A stretch of DNA of 64,000 bases from the NCBI RefSeq assembly GCF_002214185.1, contig NZ_CP022161.1, forward strand, positions 7,943,486 through 8,007,485, in the 5' to 3' direction. Shown in pieces: positions 1 to 10,636 of the stretch. A program made the translations under genes and the position numbers. The first letter of the stretch is position 1, and the number at the start of each line of letters is the position of its first letter. Below the pieces are notes generated by a model. That model was not told where the DNA came from. It saw only the letters and a program-made list of their open reading frames with translations, and did not search any database. The stretch is from Streptomyces capitiformicae. Its GTDB lineage: Bacteria; Actinomycetota; Actinomycetes; Streptomycetales; Streptomycetaceae.

Positions 1-2
1 GG

Positions 3-1919
3 ATGGCGGGAGCCCGAGGCGGCCCCGATCAGCACTCCATGGACTTCAAGAGGTCCGGGAAACGGCTGCTCGCGCAGTTCGGGCCGGAGCGGTTCACCAT
101 GTACGCGATGGTCGTGTGCGCGGTGTGCAGCGTCGGCCTCTCGGTGCTGGGGCCGTGGATCCTCGGCAAGGCGACCGACCTGGTGTTCGCGGGGGTCGTC
201 GGGCGGGAGATGCCGGCCGGGCAGACCAAGGCCGAGGTGCTCGAAGGCCTGCGGGAGCGTGGGGACGGCGGGGTGGCCGACATGCTCTCCGGCACCGACT
301 TCACCCCCGGCGAGGGCATCGACTTCGGGGCCGTCGGCGGCGTACTACTGGTTGCCCTCGGCATCTTCCTGGTCGCCGGGCTGCTGATGGCGGCGGCCAC
401 CCGGCTCTCCAACCGGGCCATCAACCGGACCATGTGCCGGATGCGCGAGGAACTCCAGGCGAAGCTGTCGCGGCTGCCGTTGTCGTACTTCGACCGGCGG
501 CAGCGGGGTGAGGTGCTGAGCCGGGCGACGAACGACATCGACAACATCGGCCAGACCTTGCAGCAGTCGATGGGGCAGCTCATCAACTCGCTCCTCACGA
601 TCATCGGTGTGCTGGTGATGATGTTCTGGGTGTCGCCGCTGCTGGCGCTGGTCGCGCTCGTCACTGTGCCGGTGTCGTTCCTGGTGGCCACCCGGGTGGG
701 CAAACGGTCGCAGCCGCACTTCGTCGCACAGTGGCGGACCACCGGGAAGCTCAACGCCCATATCGAGGAGATGTACACCGGGCACACGCTCGTGAAGGTG
801 TTCGGGCGGCAGGAGGAGTCGGCGCGGCAGTTCGCGGAGGAGAACGAGCGGCTGTACGAGGCCGGGTTCAAGGCCCAGTTCAACAGCGGGATCATGCAGC
901 CGCTGATGTTCTTCGTGTCGAACATCAACTATGTGCTGGTGGCCGTGGTGGGTGGACTGCGGGTCGCGTCCGGCGCCCTGTCCATCGGTGACGTGCAGGC
1001 CTTCATCCAGTACTCGCGGCAGTTCTCGATGCCGCTGACGCAGGTCGCGTCGATGGCCAACCTCGTACAGTCGGGGGTCGCCTCCGCCGAGCGGGTCTTC
1101 GAGGTGCTCGACGCGGAGGAGCAGGAGGCCGACGCCGTGCCCGGGGTGCGGCCGGAGGAGCTGCGGGGGCGGGTGGCCCTGGAGGGCGTGTCCTTCCGGT
1201 ACGAGGCAGACAAGCCGCTGATCGAGGACCTCTCGCTGGCTGTCGAGCCGGGGCACACGGTGGCGATCGTGGGGCCGACGGGGGCCGGGAAGACCACGTT
1301 GGTGAACCTGTTGATGCGGTTCTACGAAGTCACCGGTGGGCGGATCACCCTGGACGGGGTCGACATCGCGTCCATGTCACGGGACGAGCTTCGGGACGGG
1401 ATCGGGATGGTGCTTCAGGACACCTGGCTGTTCGGGGGGACCATCGCGGAGAACATCGCGTACGGGGCGTCCGCCGCGCGGAAGGTCACGCGGGGGGAGG
1501 TCGAGGAGGCGGCTCGGGCCGCGCACGCGGATCGGTTCATCCGGACGTTGCCGGACGGGTACGACACCGTGATCGACGACGAGGGGACGGGGGTCAGTGC
1601 CGGGGAGAAGCAGCTGATCACCATCGCTCGGGCGTTTCTGTCGGATCCGGTGATTCTTGTGCTGGACGAGGCGACCTCGTCGGTCGACACCCGTACGGAG
1701 GTGTTGATTCAGAAGGCGATGGCGAAGCTTGCGCATGGGCGGACGTCGTTCGTGATCGCGCATCGGTTGTCGACGATTCGGGACGCGGACGCGATTCTGG
1801 TGATGGAGAACGGTTCGATCGTCGAGCAGGGGGCCCATGGGGACCTGTTGGCGGCGGACGGGGCGTACGCGCGGTTGTACAAGGCGCAGTTCGCGGAGGC
1901 GGTTGCGGAGGTGGACTGA
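3..1919 (+). CDS. ABC exporter, fused membrane and ATPase domains (one half of a heterodimer)
   Basis: Multidrug/lipid-type ABC exporter half-transporter in the plasma membrane. The N-terminal ~330 residues hold six hydrophobic segments of an ABC transmembrane domain. The ATPase follows: Walker A GPTGAGKT near residue 425, an unusual signature SAGEKQ near 531 in place of SGGQ, Walker B VILVLDEATSS near 550-560, and the switch His in FVIAHRLST. Family knowledge: this signature form and the long N-terminal lead are typical of one subunit of heterodimeric exporters, so the partner gene probably lies just upstream, outside the window. The ATG at position 3 may be internal, because the frame could extend past the window edge. 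The exported substrate cannot be told from sequence. Confidence 0.9.
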   Translation: MAGARGGPDQHSMDFKRSGKRLLAQFGPERFTMYAMVVCAVCSVGLSVLGPWILGKATDLVFAGVVGREMPAGQTKAEVLEGLRERGDGGVADMLSGTDFTPGEGIDFGAVGGVLLVALGIFLVAGLLMAAATRLSNRAINRTMCRMREELQAKLSRLPLSYFDRRQRGEVLSRATNDIDNIGQTLQQSMGQLINSLLTIIGVLVMMFWVSPLLALVALVTVPVSFLVATRVGKRSQPHFVAQWRTTGKLNAHIEEMYTGHTLVKVFGRQEESARQFAEENERLYEAGFKAQFNSGIMQPLMFFVSNINYVLVAVVGGLRVASGALSIGDVQAFIQYSRQFSMPLTQVASMANLVQSGVASAERVFEVLDAEEQEADAVPGVRPEELRGRVALEGVSFRYEADKPLIEDLSLAVEPGHTVAIVGPTGAGKTTLVNLLMRFYEVTGGRITLDGVDIASMSRDELRDGIGMVLQDTWLFGGTIAENIAYGASAARKVTRGEVEEAARAAHADRFIRTLPDGYDTVIDDEGTGVSAGEKQLITIARAFLSDPVILVLDEATSSVDTRTEVLIQKAMAKLAHGRTSFVIAHRLSTIRDADAILVMENGSIVEQGAHGDLLAADGAYARLYKAQFAEAVAEVD

Positions 1920-2021
1920 GGGGGGTGGGGCGTGCGTGGGGTTTTCCCGCCCCCGCCGCCCCTACCCGTCCCATCCCCCCGGGGGCGCTGCCCCTTCGAC
2001 CCCGATGTGCGGGTGGGTGGG

Positions 2022-2075
2022 GGCTGGTCGCGCCCACGCGGCGGAGCCGCACATCGACACAGCCCCGCGCCCCTG
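2022..2075. repeat. Dispersed REP-like intergenic repeat, copy 1 (short form)
   Basis: First of six copies in this window. The shared core reads GCGGCGGAGCCGCA followed shortly by ACAGCCCCGCGCCCCT. It lies between the convergent exporter and hrdA genes and runs into the terminator hairpin at 2070-2108. Confidence 0.8.
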
Positions 2076-2108
2076 AAAAGCAGGGGCTGCGCCCGTGCTT
2101 TTCAGGGG
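2070..2108. terminator. Convergent-gene terminator hairpin
   Basis: Perfect 13-bp inverted repeat: CCCCTGAAAAGCA at 2070-2082 pairs with TGCTTTTCAGGGG at 2096-2108. It lies between the 3' ends of the ABC exporter and hrdA, so it probably ends transcription from both sides. Its left arm overlaps the end of the dispersed repeat. Confidence 0.75.
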
Positions 2109-2132
2109 CCACACACCACCCGCGGCCGCACC

Positions 2133-3290
<1,158 letters not shown>

Positions 3291-3599
3291 GGGGGCGACC
3301 TCCAGGAATGTCGCTGCTGAGGCGTACGGCAGCGGTACGTCTGGGATGGCGCGGGCGGCCTCGCCGCCGTCCATCCCGTACTCATCGAGCGGAACCGCGG
3401 GGATCTCGGACCCGTGGGGGACGGGTCGGCCGCGCTCCGAGGACTCAGGCACCGGAACCCAGTGTGGAGTACGACACACAGCCGCCACGAGGGGCGTGCG
3501 GTGACTTTTTGCGTCCGGTCCGTGACCGGTCGGTTACTCGGATCGTTTGACCATCGGACTGACGTGCGGGGACACTGATTCCCGCTGACTTGGGGCAGG

Positions 3600-4013
3600 A
3601 TGAAAGACATGGGCGAGATCGAGGAGCTGCGGCGGCGTCTTGAGGCGCTGGAGGCGCAGGTGCACGACGTGGTGGAGCAGCAGGCCATCATCCGACACCT
3701 TGCCGTGAGCTCCGACCGGGACGTGGCTGCGCTGCAGGAGCAGCGGCGGGCCGACCGGCAGCTGTTCCATGCCTTGCGTGAGACGCAGCTGGAGCACGGA
3801 AAGACCCTGCGCGAGCACAGCGAACTGCTGGGCGTTCTCGTCAAGGGCCAGATCGAGCACGGCAAAATCCTCGCCGAGCACACAAAGGTGCTGGGCGAGC
3901 ACAGCAAGACGCTGGGCGAGCACAGCACCATGTTGCGGTCCCTGGCGGCTGGGCAGGCCGCGATTCTGGATCACCTCGGCATCACGCCGCCCGAGCAGCC
4001 TCAGGAAGGCTAG
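3600..4013 (+). CDS. Small predicted coiled-coil protein of unknown function
   Basis: 137-residue charged protein that I do not recognise. The first half looks like a continuous coiled coil (EIEELRRRLEALEAQVHDVVEQ). The second half repeats a seven-residue pattern of the type L-x-E-H-S/T-K-x, for example LGEHSKT followed by LGEHSTM, with related EHGK units before it. There is no signal peptide or membrane segment. It is divergent from hrdA and convergent with dnaG, ending 25 bp from the primase stop. The start at 3600 has a weak GGGGCAGG in front, and the ATG at 3609 is an alternative. Coding phase looks normal for this GC content. Oligomerisation is the only inference I would make. Confidence 0.6.
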   Translation: MKDMGEIEELRRRLEALEAQVHDVVEQQAIIRHLAVSSDRDVAALQEQRRADRQLFHALRETQLEHGKTLREHSELLGVLVKGQIEHGKILAEHTKVLGEHSKTLGEHSTMLRSLAAGQAAILDHLGITPPEQPQEG

Positions 4014-4038
4014 GGCCGGACGCTCCGCGCGGAAGCGT

Positions 4039-5940
4039 TCACAACGCCTCCGCGCCCCGCTCCCGCAGCGCCTGGTCGTACTGCTGCAACACCCACAGCT
4101 CGTTCTGTACGGCGGCCAGGGCGGCCGGGTCGCCCTGGGCGCTGGCGCGGGCGAGGCTGCTCTGGACGTCGCGTACGCGGCGTTCCACGGCGCGGCGGCG
4201 GACGGTGACCAACTGGGCGCCCGCGTAGACCTCGTCGACCGTCTTGCGCATGATCGCCTCGACCGCCAGCTCGGTCACCATGGCCCGCACCGCGTCGTCC
4301 GGCGCGGCCTCGCGGACCCGGATCAGATACTCCTGCGGGTCCTCCGCGCCGTACTCGACGCCGCCCGCCTCGATGATCGTCTGGCGTACGGCCGCGTAGG
4401 GCTCGGCGGTGAACTCGTCGACCCCGTACGCGTCGAACGCCGGGGCCACCAACTCGGGTCGCTGGAGGGCGAGTTTGAGGAGTTCGCGCTCGGTGGCGTA
4501 GACGGGGTTGCGGAGGTTGAGGGCGGGGCCGGAGGGGCGGCGGGGCGTGGACTCGTACGGCTGGGCGGTGCGCTGCGGGGCCGGGGCGGGGCCCTTGCCG
4601 CCGCGGTCGCGGGCCCAGCGGGCCAGTTGGGCGACGCGCTTGACGACGAACTGGGTGTCGAGGATGCCGAGCATGCCGGCGAGTTGCACGGCGACCTCGT
4701 GCTGGGCGCCGCTGTTCTTGATGCGGGCCACGACGGGCGCGGCCTCGTCGAGGGCGGCCGCCCGGCCCGCCGGGGTCTCCAGGTCGTAGCGGGCGACGAT
4801 CTGGCGGAGCGCGAACTCGAAGAGCGGGGTGCGGGGTTCGACCAGGTCCGCCACCGCCTCGTCGCCCTTGGCCAGCCGCAGGTCGCAGGGGTCCATGCCG
4901 TCCGGCGCGATCGCGATGTACGTCTCGGCGGCGAACTTCTGGTCGTCCTCGAAGGCGCGCAGGGCCGCCTTCTGCCCGGCCGCGTCGCCGTCGAAGGTGA
5001 AGATCACGCGGGCCGAGCCGTTGTCCATCAGCAGTCGGCGGAGGATCTTGATGTGGTCGCCGCCGAAGGCCGTACCGCAGGTGGCGATGGCCGTCGTCAC
5101 CCCGGCGAGGTGGCAGGCCATCACGTCCGTGTAGCCCTCGACCACGACGGCGCGGCTGGTCTTGGCGATGTGCTGCTTGGCGAGGTCGATGCCGTACAGG
5201 ACCTGGGACTTCTTGTAGAGCGCCGTGTCGGGGGTGTTCAGGTACTTGGGCCCGTTGTCCGCCTCGTACAGCTTGCGGGCGCCGAAGCCGACGACGTCCC
5301 CCGCGATGTCGCGGATCGGCCACATCAGCCGGCCCCGGAAGCGGTCGATGGGGCCTCGGCGGCCCTCCTGCGCCAGCCCCGAGAGGAGCAGCTCCTTGTC
5401 GGCGAAGCCTTTGCCGCGGAGGTAGCGGGTGAGGTGGTCCCAGCCCTGGGGGCTGTAGCCGACGCCGAAGTGGACGGCGGCGGCCTGGTCGAAGCCGCGC
5501 TCGGCGAGGAACATCCGGCCCGTGTCGGCCTCGGGGCTGACCGCCAGCTGCTCCGCGTACCACTCGGCGGCGATCTTGTGTGCCTCGACCAGCCGGATCC
5601 GCTCACCGCGCTGGTGGGAGGGGTTGTAACCGCCCTCCTCGTAGCGAAGGGTGATCCCGGCCTGGGCGGCCAGGCGCTCCACCGCCTCCGAGAAGGACAG
5701 GTGGTCGACCTTCATCACGAACGTGATGGTGTCGCCGCCCTCCTGGCAGCCGAAGCAGTGGAAGAACCCCTTGCTGGGACTGACCTGGAAGGAGGGCGAC
5801 TTCTCGTCATGGAACGGGCAGAGCCCCTTGAGGTTGCCCCCGCCCGCGCTCCGCAGCTGGAGGTACTCGGACACCACGGCGTCGATCGGGACCGCGTCCC
5901 GTACCGCCTTCACGTCCTCGTCGTTGATCCGTCCTGCCAC
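4039..5940 (-). CDS. dnaG: DNA primase DnaG
   Basis: Synthesises RNA primers for chromosome replication, working with the DnaB helicase. The CHC2 zinc-binding domain lies in residues ~40-65 (CPFHDEKSPSF, then FFHCFGC). The catalytic core has EGYTDVMA near 266 and the acidic motif FDGDAAGQKAA near 315, both of the TOPRIM fold. A helicase-interacting C-terminal region completes the usual ~630-residue length. The GTG start at 5940 has no Shine-Dalgarno, but TAGAAT at 5947-5952 ends exactly 6 nt before it, which fits a leaderless mRNA. It is followed downstream by the convergent coiled-coil gene. Confidence 0.95.
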   Translation of the reverse strand: MAGRINDEDVKAVRDAVPIDAVVSEYLQLRSAGGGNLKGLCPFHDEKSPSFQVSPSKGFFHCFGCQEGGDTITFVMKVDHLSFSEAVERLAAQAGITLRYEEGGYNPSHQRGERIRLVEAHKIAAEWYAEQLAVSPEADTGRMFLAERGFDQAAAVHFGVGYSPQGWDHLTRYLRGKGFADKELLLSGLAQEGRRGPIDRFRGRLMWPIRDIAGDVVGFGARKLYEADNGPKYLNTPDTALYKKSQVLYGIDLAKQHIAKTSRAVVVEGYTDVMACHLAGVTTAIATCGTAFGGDHIKILRRLLMDNGSARVIFTFDGDAAGQKAALRAFEDDQKFAAETYIAIAPDGMDPCDLRLAKGDEAVADLVEPRTPLFEFALRQIVARYDLETPAGRAAALDEAAPVVARIKNSGAQHEVAVQLAGMLGILDTQFVVKRVAQLARWARDRGGKGPAPAPQRTAQPYESTPRRPSGPALNLRNPVYATERELLKLALQRPELVAPAFDAYGVDEFTAEPYAAVRQTIIEAGGVEYGAEDPQEYLIRVREAAPDDAVRAMVTELAVEAIMRKTVDEVYAGAQLVTVRRRAVERRVRDVQSSLARASAQGDPAALAAVQNELWVLQQYDQALRERGAEAL

Positions 5941-5946
5941 GGGGTG

Positions 5947-5952
5947 ATTCTA
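5947..5952 (-). promoter_or_regulatory. Putative -10 box for leaderless dnaG transcript
   Basis: TAGAAT on the minus strand, 6 nt upstream of the GTG of dnaG. With no ribosome site visible, transcription probably starts at or next to the start codon. I see no clear -35 box. Confidence 0.45.
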
Positions 5953-5969
5953 CGGTGGCCCACTGACAG

Positions 5970-7241
5970 CTATGAGGTGCCCAGAAGGCTCTCCAACGCC
6001 ACCTGAGGGTTCGAGAGCGCCTCGACATCCACGCGCGCCCGGGAGCGGATCAGCTTCTGGATCGTCTCCGTGACGTCCCACACATTCACGTTCATCCCGG
6101 CCAGCACCCTCCCCTCCCGCACCCAGAACGCGATGAACTCCCGCTTCCCCGCGTCCCCCCGGATCACCACTTGGTCGTACGAACCGGGGGGCGCCCAGCC
6201 CGAGTACTCCATCCCCATGTCGTACTGGTCGGAGAAGAAGTACGGCACACGGTCGTATCTGACGTCCTGCCCGAGCATGGAGCGGGCGGCCGCCGGGCCG
6301 CCGTTGAGCGCGTTGGCCCAGTGCTCGACGCGCAGCCGGGTGTCGAAGAGGGCGTGCGGGAAGGAGACGACGTCACCGGCCGCGTAGATGGAGGGGTCGG
6401 ACGTACGGAGCCGGGCGTCCACCACGATGCCGCCGCCGTGCGCGCGGTCGGCGATCTCCAGGCCGGAGGCCTCCGCGAGGCCGACCCGCGGAGCCGCGCC
6501 GATGGCCGCGAGGACGTCGTGCGCCGGGTGCTCCTCCCCCGTGTCCGTACGGGCCGCCAGCACCATGCCGTCCTGGCCGACGATCTCCGTGAGCTTCGCG
6601 CCGAAGACGAAGCGGACCCCGTGCTCGCGGTGGAGTTCGGCGAAGAGGTTGCCGAGCTCGGGGCCGAGCACGCCGTGCAGCGGGGTCGGCTCCGGCTCCA
6701 CGACAGTCACTTCCGCCCCGTACTCGCGGGCCGCCGCCGCGACCTCCAGGCCGATCCAGCCGGCGCCCGCGATGACGATGTGGCCGTTGTCGCGGCCGAG
6801 GGCGGCGAGGACGCCCTTGAGGCGCTCGGCGTGGGCCAGGCGGCGCAGGTGGTGGACACCGGCGAGGCCGGTGCCGGGGATGTCGAGGCGGCGCGGTTCC
6901 GCGCCGGTCGCGAGCAGCAGCTTGTCGTAGTGGACGAGGGTGCCGTCGTCGCCGAAGCGGACGGTCTTCGCCGTGCGGTCGATCGCGTCGACGGTCTGGC
7001 CGAGGTGCAGCTCGATGTCGTTGCGCGCGTACCAGGAGGGCTCGTGGACGAAGACGCTGTCGCGTTCCTCCTTGCCGAGCAGATAGCCCTTGGAGAGCGG
7101 CGGGCGCTCGTACGGGTGGTCGCGTTCGTCGCAGATCAGTATCACGCGGCCGCTGAAGCCCTCCGCTCGGAGCGTCTCCGCCGCCTTCGCGCCGGCGAGA
7201 CCACCTCCGACGATGACGAATGTCTGATCCGCGTCGACCAC
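5970..7241 (-). CDS. FAD-dependent pyridine nucleotide oxidoreductase (ferredoxin reductase type)
   Basis: 423-residue flavoprotein of the ferredoxin/rubredoxin reductase group, which moves electrons from NAD(P)H to a small redox partner. It has an N-terminal FAD Rossmann motif (VIVGGGLAGAKAAE), a second NAD-binding Rossmann motif in the middle (GAGWIGLEVAAAA), the FAD-contacting IYAAGDVV, and a C-terminal reductase domain beginning near the YFFSDQYDMG stretch. The start is the GTG at 7241, which has a perfect AGGAGG at 7249-7254 (7 nt spacing); the frame is open further upstream without such support. It sits 29 bp upstream of the dnaG start on the same strand. The electron acceptor is not indicated by neighbours. 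Confidence 0.87.
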   Translation of the reverse strand: MVDADQTFVIVGGGLAGAKAAETLRAEGFSGRVILICDERDHPYERPPLSKGYLLGKEERDSVFVHEPSWYARNDIELHLGQTVDAIDRTAKTVRFGDDGTLVHYDKLLLATGAEPRRLDIPGTGLAGVHHLRRLAHAERLKGVLAALGRDNGHIVIAGAGWIGLEVAAAAREYGAEVTVVEPEPTPLHGVLGPELGNLFAELHREHGVRFVFGAKLTEIVGQDGMVLAARTDTGEEHPAHDVLAAIGAAPRVGLAEASGLEIADRAHGGGIVVDARLRTSDPSIYAAGDVVSFPHALFDTRLRVEHWANALNGGPAAARSMLGQDVRYDRVPYFFSDQYDMGMEYSGWAPPGSYDQVVIRGDAGKREFIAFWVREGRVLAGMNVNVWDVTETIQKLIRSRARVDVEALSNPQVALESLLGTS

Positions 7242-7405
7242 TTGATGCCTCCTCTTAAGGTTGCCGCCACATGCGAGCGTCCCGCACACAGCGTGATGCG
7301 GGAAGAGGGAGTGACCCGATCAGGCCACGGAGGTCACATTTGTTTCATACTGGTCTTTTTGTTTCACACCGGCCTCGTCAGTCGTGCGTTCACCGTTCAT
7401 GCCCG

Positions 7406-8680
7406 TCAGCCGCGTCTCGTCAGTCTCGCGTGGAGTGAGCGGGCCGAGGTGTCGGTGAGGGAGGCGATCTGGTCGACGATCACCCGCTTGCGGGCGCGGT
7501 CGTCCGGGGCCTCCTCGAACAGCGCGCGGAACTGCGGTTCGAGGCCTTCCGGGGCGCGGGCGGTGAGCGCCCCGGCCAGTTCGGCGACGACGATCCGCTG
7601 GTCGGCGCGGAGCCGCTCCTGCTCGGCGCGCTGCATCACATACCGGTCGGCGACGGCCTTGAGGACCGCGCACTCCAGCCGGGCCCCGCGCGGGACGACC
7701 AGTTCGGCGGCGTACCGGGTGAGGCGTCCCGTGCCGTACGTCTGCCGGGTCGCGCCCTCGGCGGCCAGGCAGAAGCGGCCGATGAGCTGGCTGGTGGCGT
7801 CCTTCAACCGGGCCTGGGCGACGGCCGTTCCGTCGTAGCCGTGCGGCCACCACTCCTGGTCGAGGAGGCGGTCGAGGGCCTCGGCGAGTTCGGCGGGGTC
7901 GGTGTCGGCGGGCACGTACCGGCCGCGGGCCACCCCGAACACCGCCTGCCGTTCGGGCTCCGCGTGCAGCAGGTTGGGGGTGATGTGGCCCGCGTGCAGG
8001 CCGTCCTCGACGTCGTGCACCGAGTACGCCACGTCGTCGGACCAGTCCATGACCTGGGCCTCGAAGGTCGTACGGGTGCCGGGGGCGTCCTTGCGGACCC
8101 AGTCGAAGACGGGGCGGTCGTCGTCGTAGACGCCGAACTTGGGGGACGCGGGGTCGGTGGGGTGGCCGCCGCGGGGCCAGGGGTACTTGGTGGCGGCGTC
8201 CAGGGTGGCTCGGGTGAGGTTGAGGCCGACCGAGCCTTCCAGGGTGAACCGTTTGGGTTCGATTCGGGTGAGGAGCCTCAGGGACTGGGCGTTGCCCTCG
8301 AAGCCGCCGCAGTCCTCGGCGAATTCGTTGAGGGCGACCTCGCCGTTGTGGCCGAACGGGGGGTGGCCGAGGTCGTGGGAGAGGCAGGCGGCTTCGACGA
8401 GGTCGGGGTCACAGCCGAGGGCCGCGCCCAGCTCTCGGCCGACCTGGGCGCACTCCAGGGAGTGGGTGAGACGGGTGCGGGGGGTGGCGTCCCATGCGGG
8501 GTCGCTGCGCTCGCCTGGCGGGACGACCTGGGTCTTGCCGGCCAGCCTTCTGAGCGCGGCGGAGTGCAGGATGCGGGCACGGTCGCGTTGGAAGGCGGTG
8601 CGGCCTGGGCGTTTGTCGGGCTCGTAGGCCCAACGTTCTGCTGAGGAGGGGTCGTAGCCGGGGGGTGCGGTGCCTTCCAT
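7406..8680 (-). CDS. dgt: dGTPase-like HD-domain triphosphohydrolase
   Basis: Deoxyguanosinetriphosphate triphosphohydrolase-like protein, 424 residues; the family removes triphosphate from dNTPs. The N-terminus has [19 protein letters not shown], followed by the HD metal-binding residues in [14 protein letters not shown] and [14 protein letters not shown], and later the second Asp in [17 protein letters not shown]. That is the full catalytic set of the family. There is no Shine-Dalgarno before the ATG at 8680, but TACTGT lies 6 nt upstream on the minus strand, so a leaderless message is plausible. The gene follows the CbiX-like gene on the same strand but is separated from it by a 205-bp gap holding a dispersed repeat. 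Confidence 0.9.
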   Translation of the reverse strand: MEGTAPPGYDPSSAERWAYEPDKRPGRTAFQRDRARILHSAALRRLAGKTQVVPPGERSDPAWDATPRTRLTHSLECAQVGRELGAALGCDPDLVEAACLSHDLGHPPFGHNGEVALNEFAEDCGGFEGNAQSLRLLTRIEPKRFTLEGSVGLNLTRATLDAATKYPWPRGGHPTDPASPKFGVYDDDRPVFDWVRKDAPGTRTTFEAQVMDWSDDVAYSVHDVEDGLHAGHITPNLLHAEPERQAVFGVARGRYVPADTDPAELAEALDRLLDQEWWPHGYDGTAVAQARLKDATSQLIGRFCLAAEGATRQTYGTGRLTRYAAELVVPRGARLECAVLKAVADRYVMQRAEQERLRADQRIVVAELAGALTARAPEGLEPQFRALFEEAPDDRARKRVIVDQIASLTDTSARSLHARLTRRG

Positions 8681-8749
8681 GATTCGACAGTACGGGGAGG
8701 TGGTGACAAATGGTGCCTACCCGTCTGCCGGGTTCTGATTTTGGGCGGG

Positions 8750-8853
8750 TGCGGGTTCGTTGTGGCTAGTCGCTCCCCCCAGTCTCGGCTTCGCTCGACC
8801 GGGGGGACCCCCATCGCGGCGGAGCCGCATATGAGTACAGCCCCGCGCCCCTT
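8750..8853. repeat. Dispersed REP-like intergenic repeat, copy 2 (long form)
   Basis: It has the same flanks as copy 1 (GCGGCGGAGCCGCA and ACAGCCCCGCGCCCCT). An inner hairpin-forming segment, starting CTCCCCCCAGTCTCGGCTTC and ending GGGGGGACCCCCATCGC, replaces the short CGCCCACG. It lies just past the 3' end of the CbiX-like gene. Confidence 0.8.
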
Positions 8854-8885
8854 AACAGCACGACGTCCCCCTAGTTACCAGCGCC

Positions 8886-9674
8886 CTATGCCGTTGCCAG
8901 CGCTCGTTCCCTCGTCGCTTCCGGGGTTGCCAGTGCCTGGTCGTAGCGGTGCAGGACCAGGCTCGCCATCGCCCGGTGCGTACCCAAGGGGGCCGACGCT
9001 ATCCAGGGGGCCGCTTCCGCGGACTCCGTGGCGAAGCGGCCGGGGGCCGTGAAGTAGGAGGCCACGGCTGCTCGGGGGCGGCCGGCGGCGGCCAGGGCCT
9101 GGAGGGCGTCGGGGACTGTGGGAGCGGCGGTGGTGGCGTAGGCCGGGACCACGGGCACGCCCAGGCGCTCGGCGAGGAGTTGGGCGGTGCGGCCGGTGTC
9201 GACCTTCGACTCGGGGTCGCGGGAGCCCGCGGCGGCGAGTACGACGGCGCTGGTGCGGCGGGTGGCGTCGTCCATGGGGGTGCGCCAGCCGGCCTCGACG
9301 AGGCGGGCGTGGAGGGCTTCCGCGAGGAGGGGGTGCGGGCCGAGAGGGGCCGCTACTCGGGCGCGTACGCCTGCTTCCGCCGCCATCTCGGGGATGTCCC
9401 GTTTGACGTGGTAGCCGCGGCTGAGGAGGAGGGGGACCAGGACGGCCTCGCGGTCGCCGAGGGTGGCGAGGGTGTCGGGGAGCAGGGGCTCGTTCAGCTC
9501 GATGTGGCCGAGGCGCACGTCCAGGCCGGGGCGCTGTTCGCGGACGCGGTCCATGAGGGCGCGTACGGTCTCCAGCGCGCGCGGGTCGCGGCTGCCGTGC
9601 GCCACCAGGACCAGGGCCTGTGCCGGAGACGGCGTGGGCGGGGCGGGGCGTCGGGTCGCCTTCATGAACAACAT
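8886..9674 (-). CDS. Sirohydrochlorin chelatase / CbiX family protein
   Basis: Two-lobed class II chelatase of about 262 residues; the family inserts Fe2+ or Co2+ into sirohydrochlorin. The first lobe begins LVLVAHGSRDPRALE with the metal-binding His, then HIELNEPLL and LVPLLLSRGYHVKRDIPE with the second conserved His. The second lobe repeats the layout with VVLAAAGSRDPES, where the His is replaced by Ala, as often happens in one half of such proteins. Siroheme is the cofactor of the nitrite reductase encoded at 25174-27798, so a supply role is plausible but inferred. The start is uncertain: ATGs occur at 9674 and 9665 and neither has a ribosome site. Confidence 0.85.
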   Translation of the reverse strand: MLFMKATRRPAPPTPSPAQALVLVAHGSRDPRALETVRALMDRVREQRPGLDVRLGHIELNEPLLPDTLATLGDREAVLVPLLLSRGYHVKRDIPEMAAEAGVRARVAAPLGPHPLLAEALHARLVEAGWRTPMDDATRRTSAVVLAAAGSRDPESKVDTGRTAQLLAERLGVPVVPAYATTAAPTVPDALQALAAAGRPRAAVASYFTAPGRFATESAEAAPWIASAPLGTHRAMASLVLHRYDQALATPEATRERALATA

Positions 9675-9938
9675 GAACAAATGGTGCCGGGGGGAGGTTG
9701 CCTGCCCGTTGCACGGGAATGACGGGGGTTTTCCGGGGGTTCACGGTGGACCGCAGGGCTGTGTGAACCGCTGTGACCTGGAGTTTCGGCTCGGCTGAGT
9801 GAAACTGGTCACGCTGTGCGATGAACCTGATCACCGCATACGGCGTCTTCGTTGGTCAGAAGGACGGGCGCTGTCGGGTCCGTCGGAAACATCCAGGACA
9901 CATGGCGGGGCGGGGAGCGGTATGAGGGGGGCAGGCGG

Positions 9939-10613
9939 GTGAGGCATGTCTTCCGGCTGCCTCGTACGCGGGCGGGGCGGCGGCGGGCCGTGCAAGTGGT
10001 CATGTTGCTGTGCGTGCTGGGTCTGCTGCCCGCGACGTGGATGTTCACCGCCGCCGACGGGCGGCTGCGGACGACCGCCGATGTGCCGCGTACCGATGTG
10101 GCGATGGTCTTCGGGGCGGGGCTGTGGCGGGGTGAGCCGTCCCCTTATCTCGCGCGGCGGTTGGACGCGGCGGCCGAGCTGTACCGCGAGGGCCGTATAG
10201 AGGTGGTGCTGGTCACCGGGGACAACAGTCGCGAGGAGTACGACGAGCCGGACACGATGCGGGCCTATCTCACCGAGCGCGGGGTGCCCGACGGACGGAT
10301 CGTCAGTGACTACGCGGGCTTCGACACCTGGGACTCCTGCGTCCGGGCCAAGAAGATCTTCGGTGTCGACCGCGCGGTGCTCATCAGCCAGGGGTTCCAC
10401 ATACGCCGGGCGGTCGCGCTGTGCCAGGAGGCGGGCGTCGAGTCGTACGGCGTCGGAGTGCAGGACCGGCACGACGAGACCTGGTACTACGGCGCCACCC
10501 GGGAGCTGTTCGCCGCGGGCAAGGCCTCCCTGGACGCCCTGTTCAAGCCGGACCCCCGGTTCCTCGGGCCGGAGGAACCGGGGGTCGAGCGGGCGCTGGC
10601 CGCGGCCCGCTGA
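9939..10613 (+). CDS. SanA/YdcF-like DUF218 membrane protein
   Basis: About 224 residues with one N-terminal membrane segment (VMLLCVLGLLPATWMF) after an Arg-rich cytoplasmic lead, then an outward DUF218 domain. Conserved family pieces are VFGAGLWRGEPSPYLARRLDAA, LVTGDNS, the segment DYAGFDTWDSCVRA, and ISQGFHIRRAVALC. E. coli SanA is tied to envelope permeability and vancomycin tolerance, but the biochemical activity of the family is unsettled. I start at the GTG at 9939 because GAGGGGGG precedes it and the Arg-rich lead to the membrane helix follows. The frame is open from 9852. It is convergent with the next gene. Confidence 0.8.
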   Translation: MRHVFRLPRTRAGRRRAVQVVMLLCVLGLLPATWMFTAADGRLRTTADVPRTDVAMVFGAGLWRGEPSPYLARRLDAAAELYREGRIEVVLVTGDNSREEYDEPDTMRAYLTERGVPDGRIVSDYAGFDTWDSCVRAKKIFGVDRAVLISQGFHIRRAVALCQEAGVESYGVGVQDRHDETWYYGATRELFAAGKASLDALFKPDPRFLGPEEPGVERALAAAR

Positions 10614-10636
10614 GGCCTCACGGGGAGGCGGCTGGC

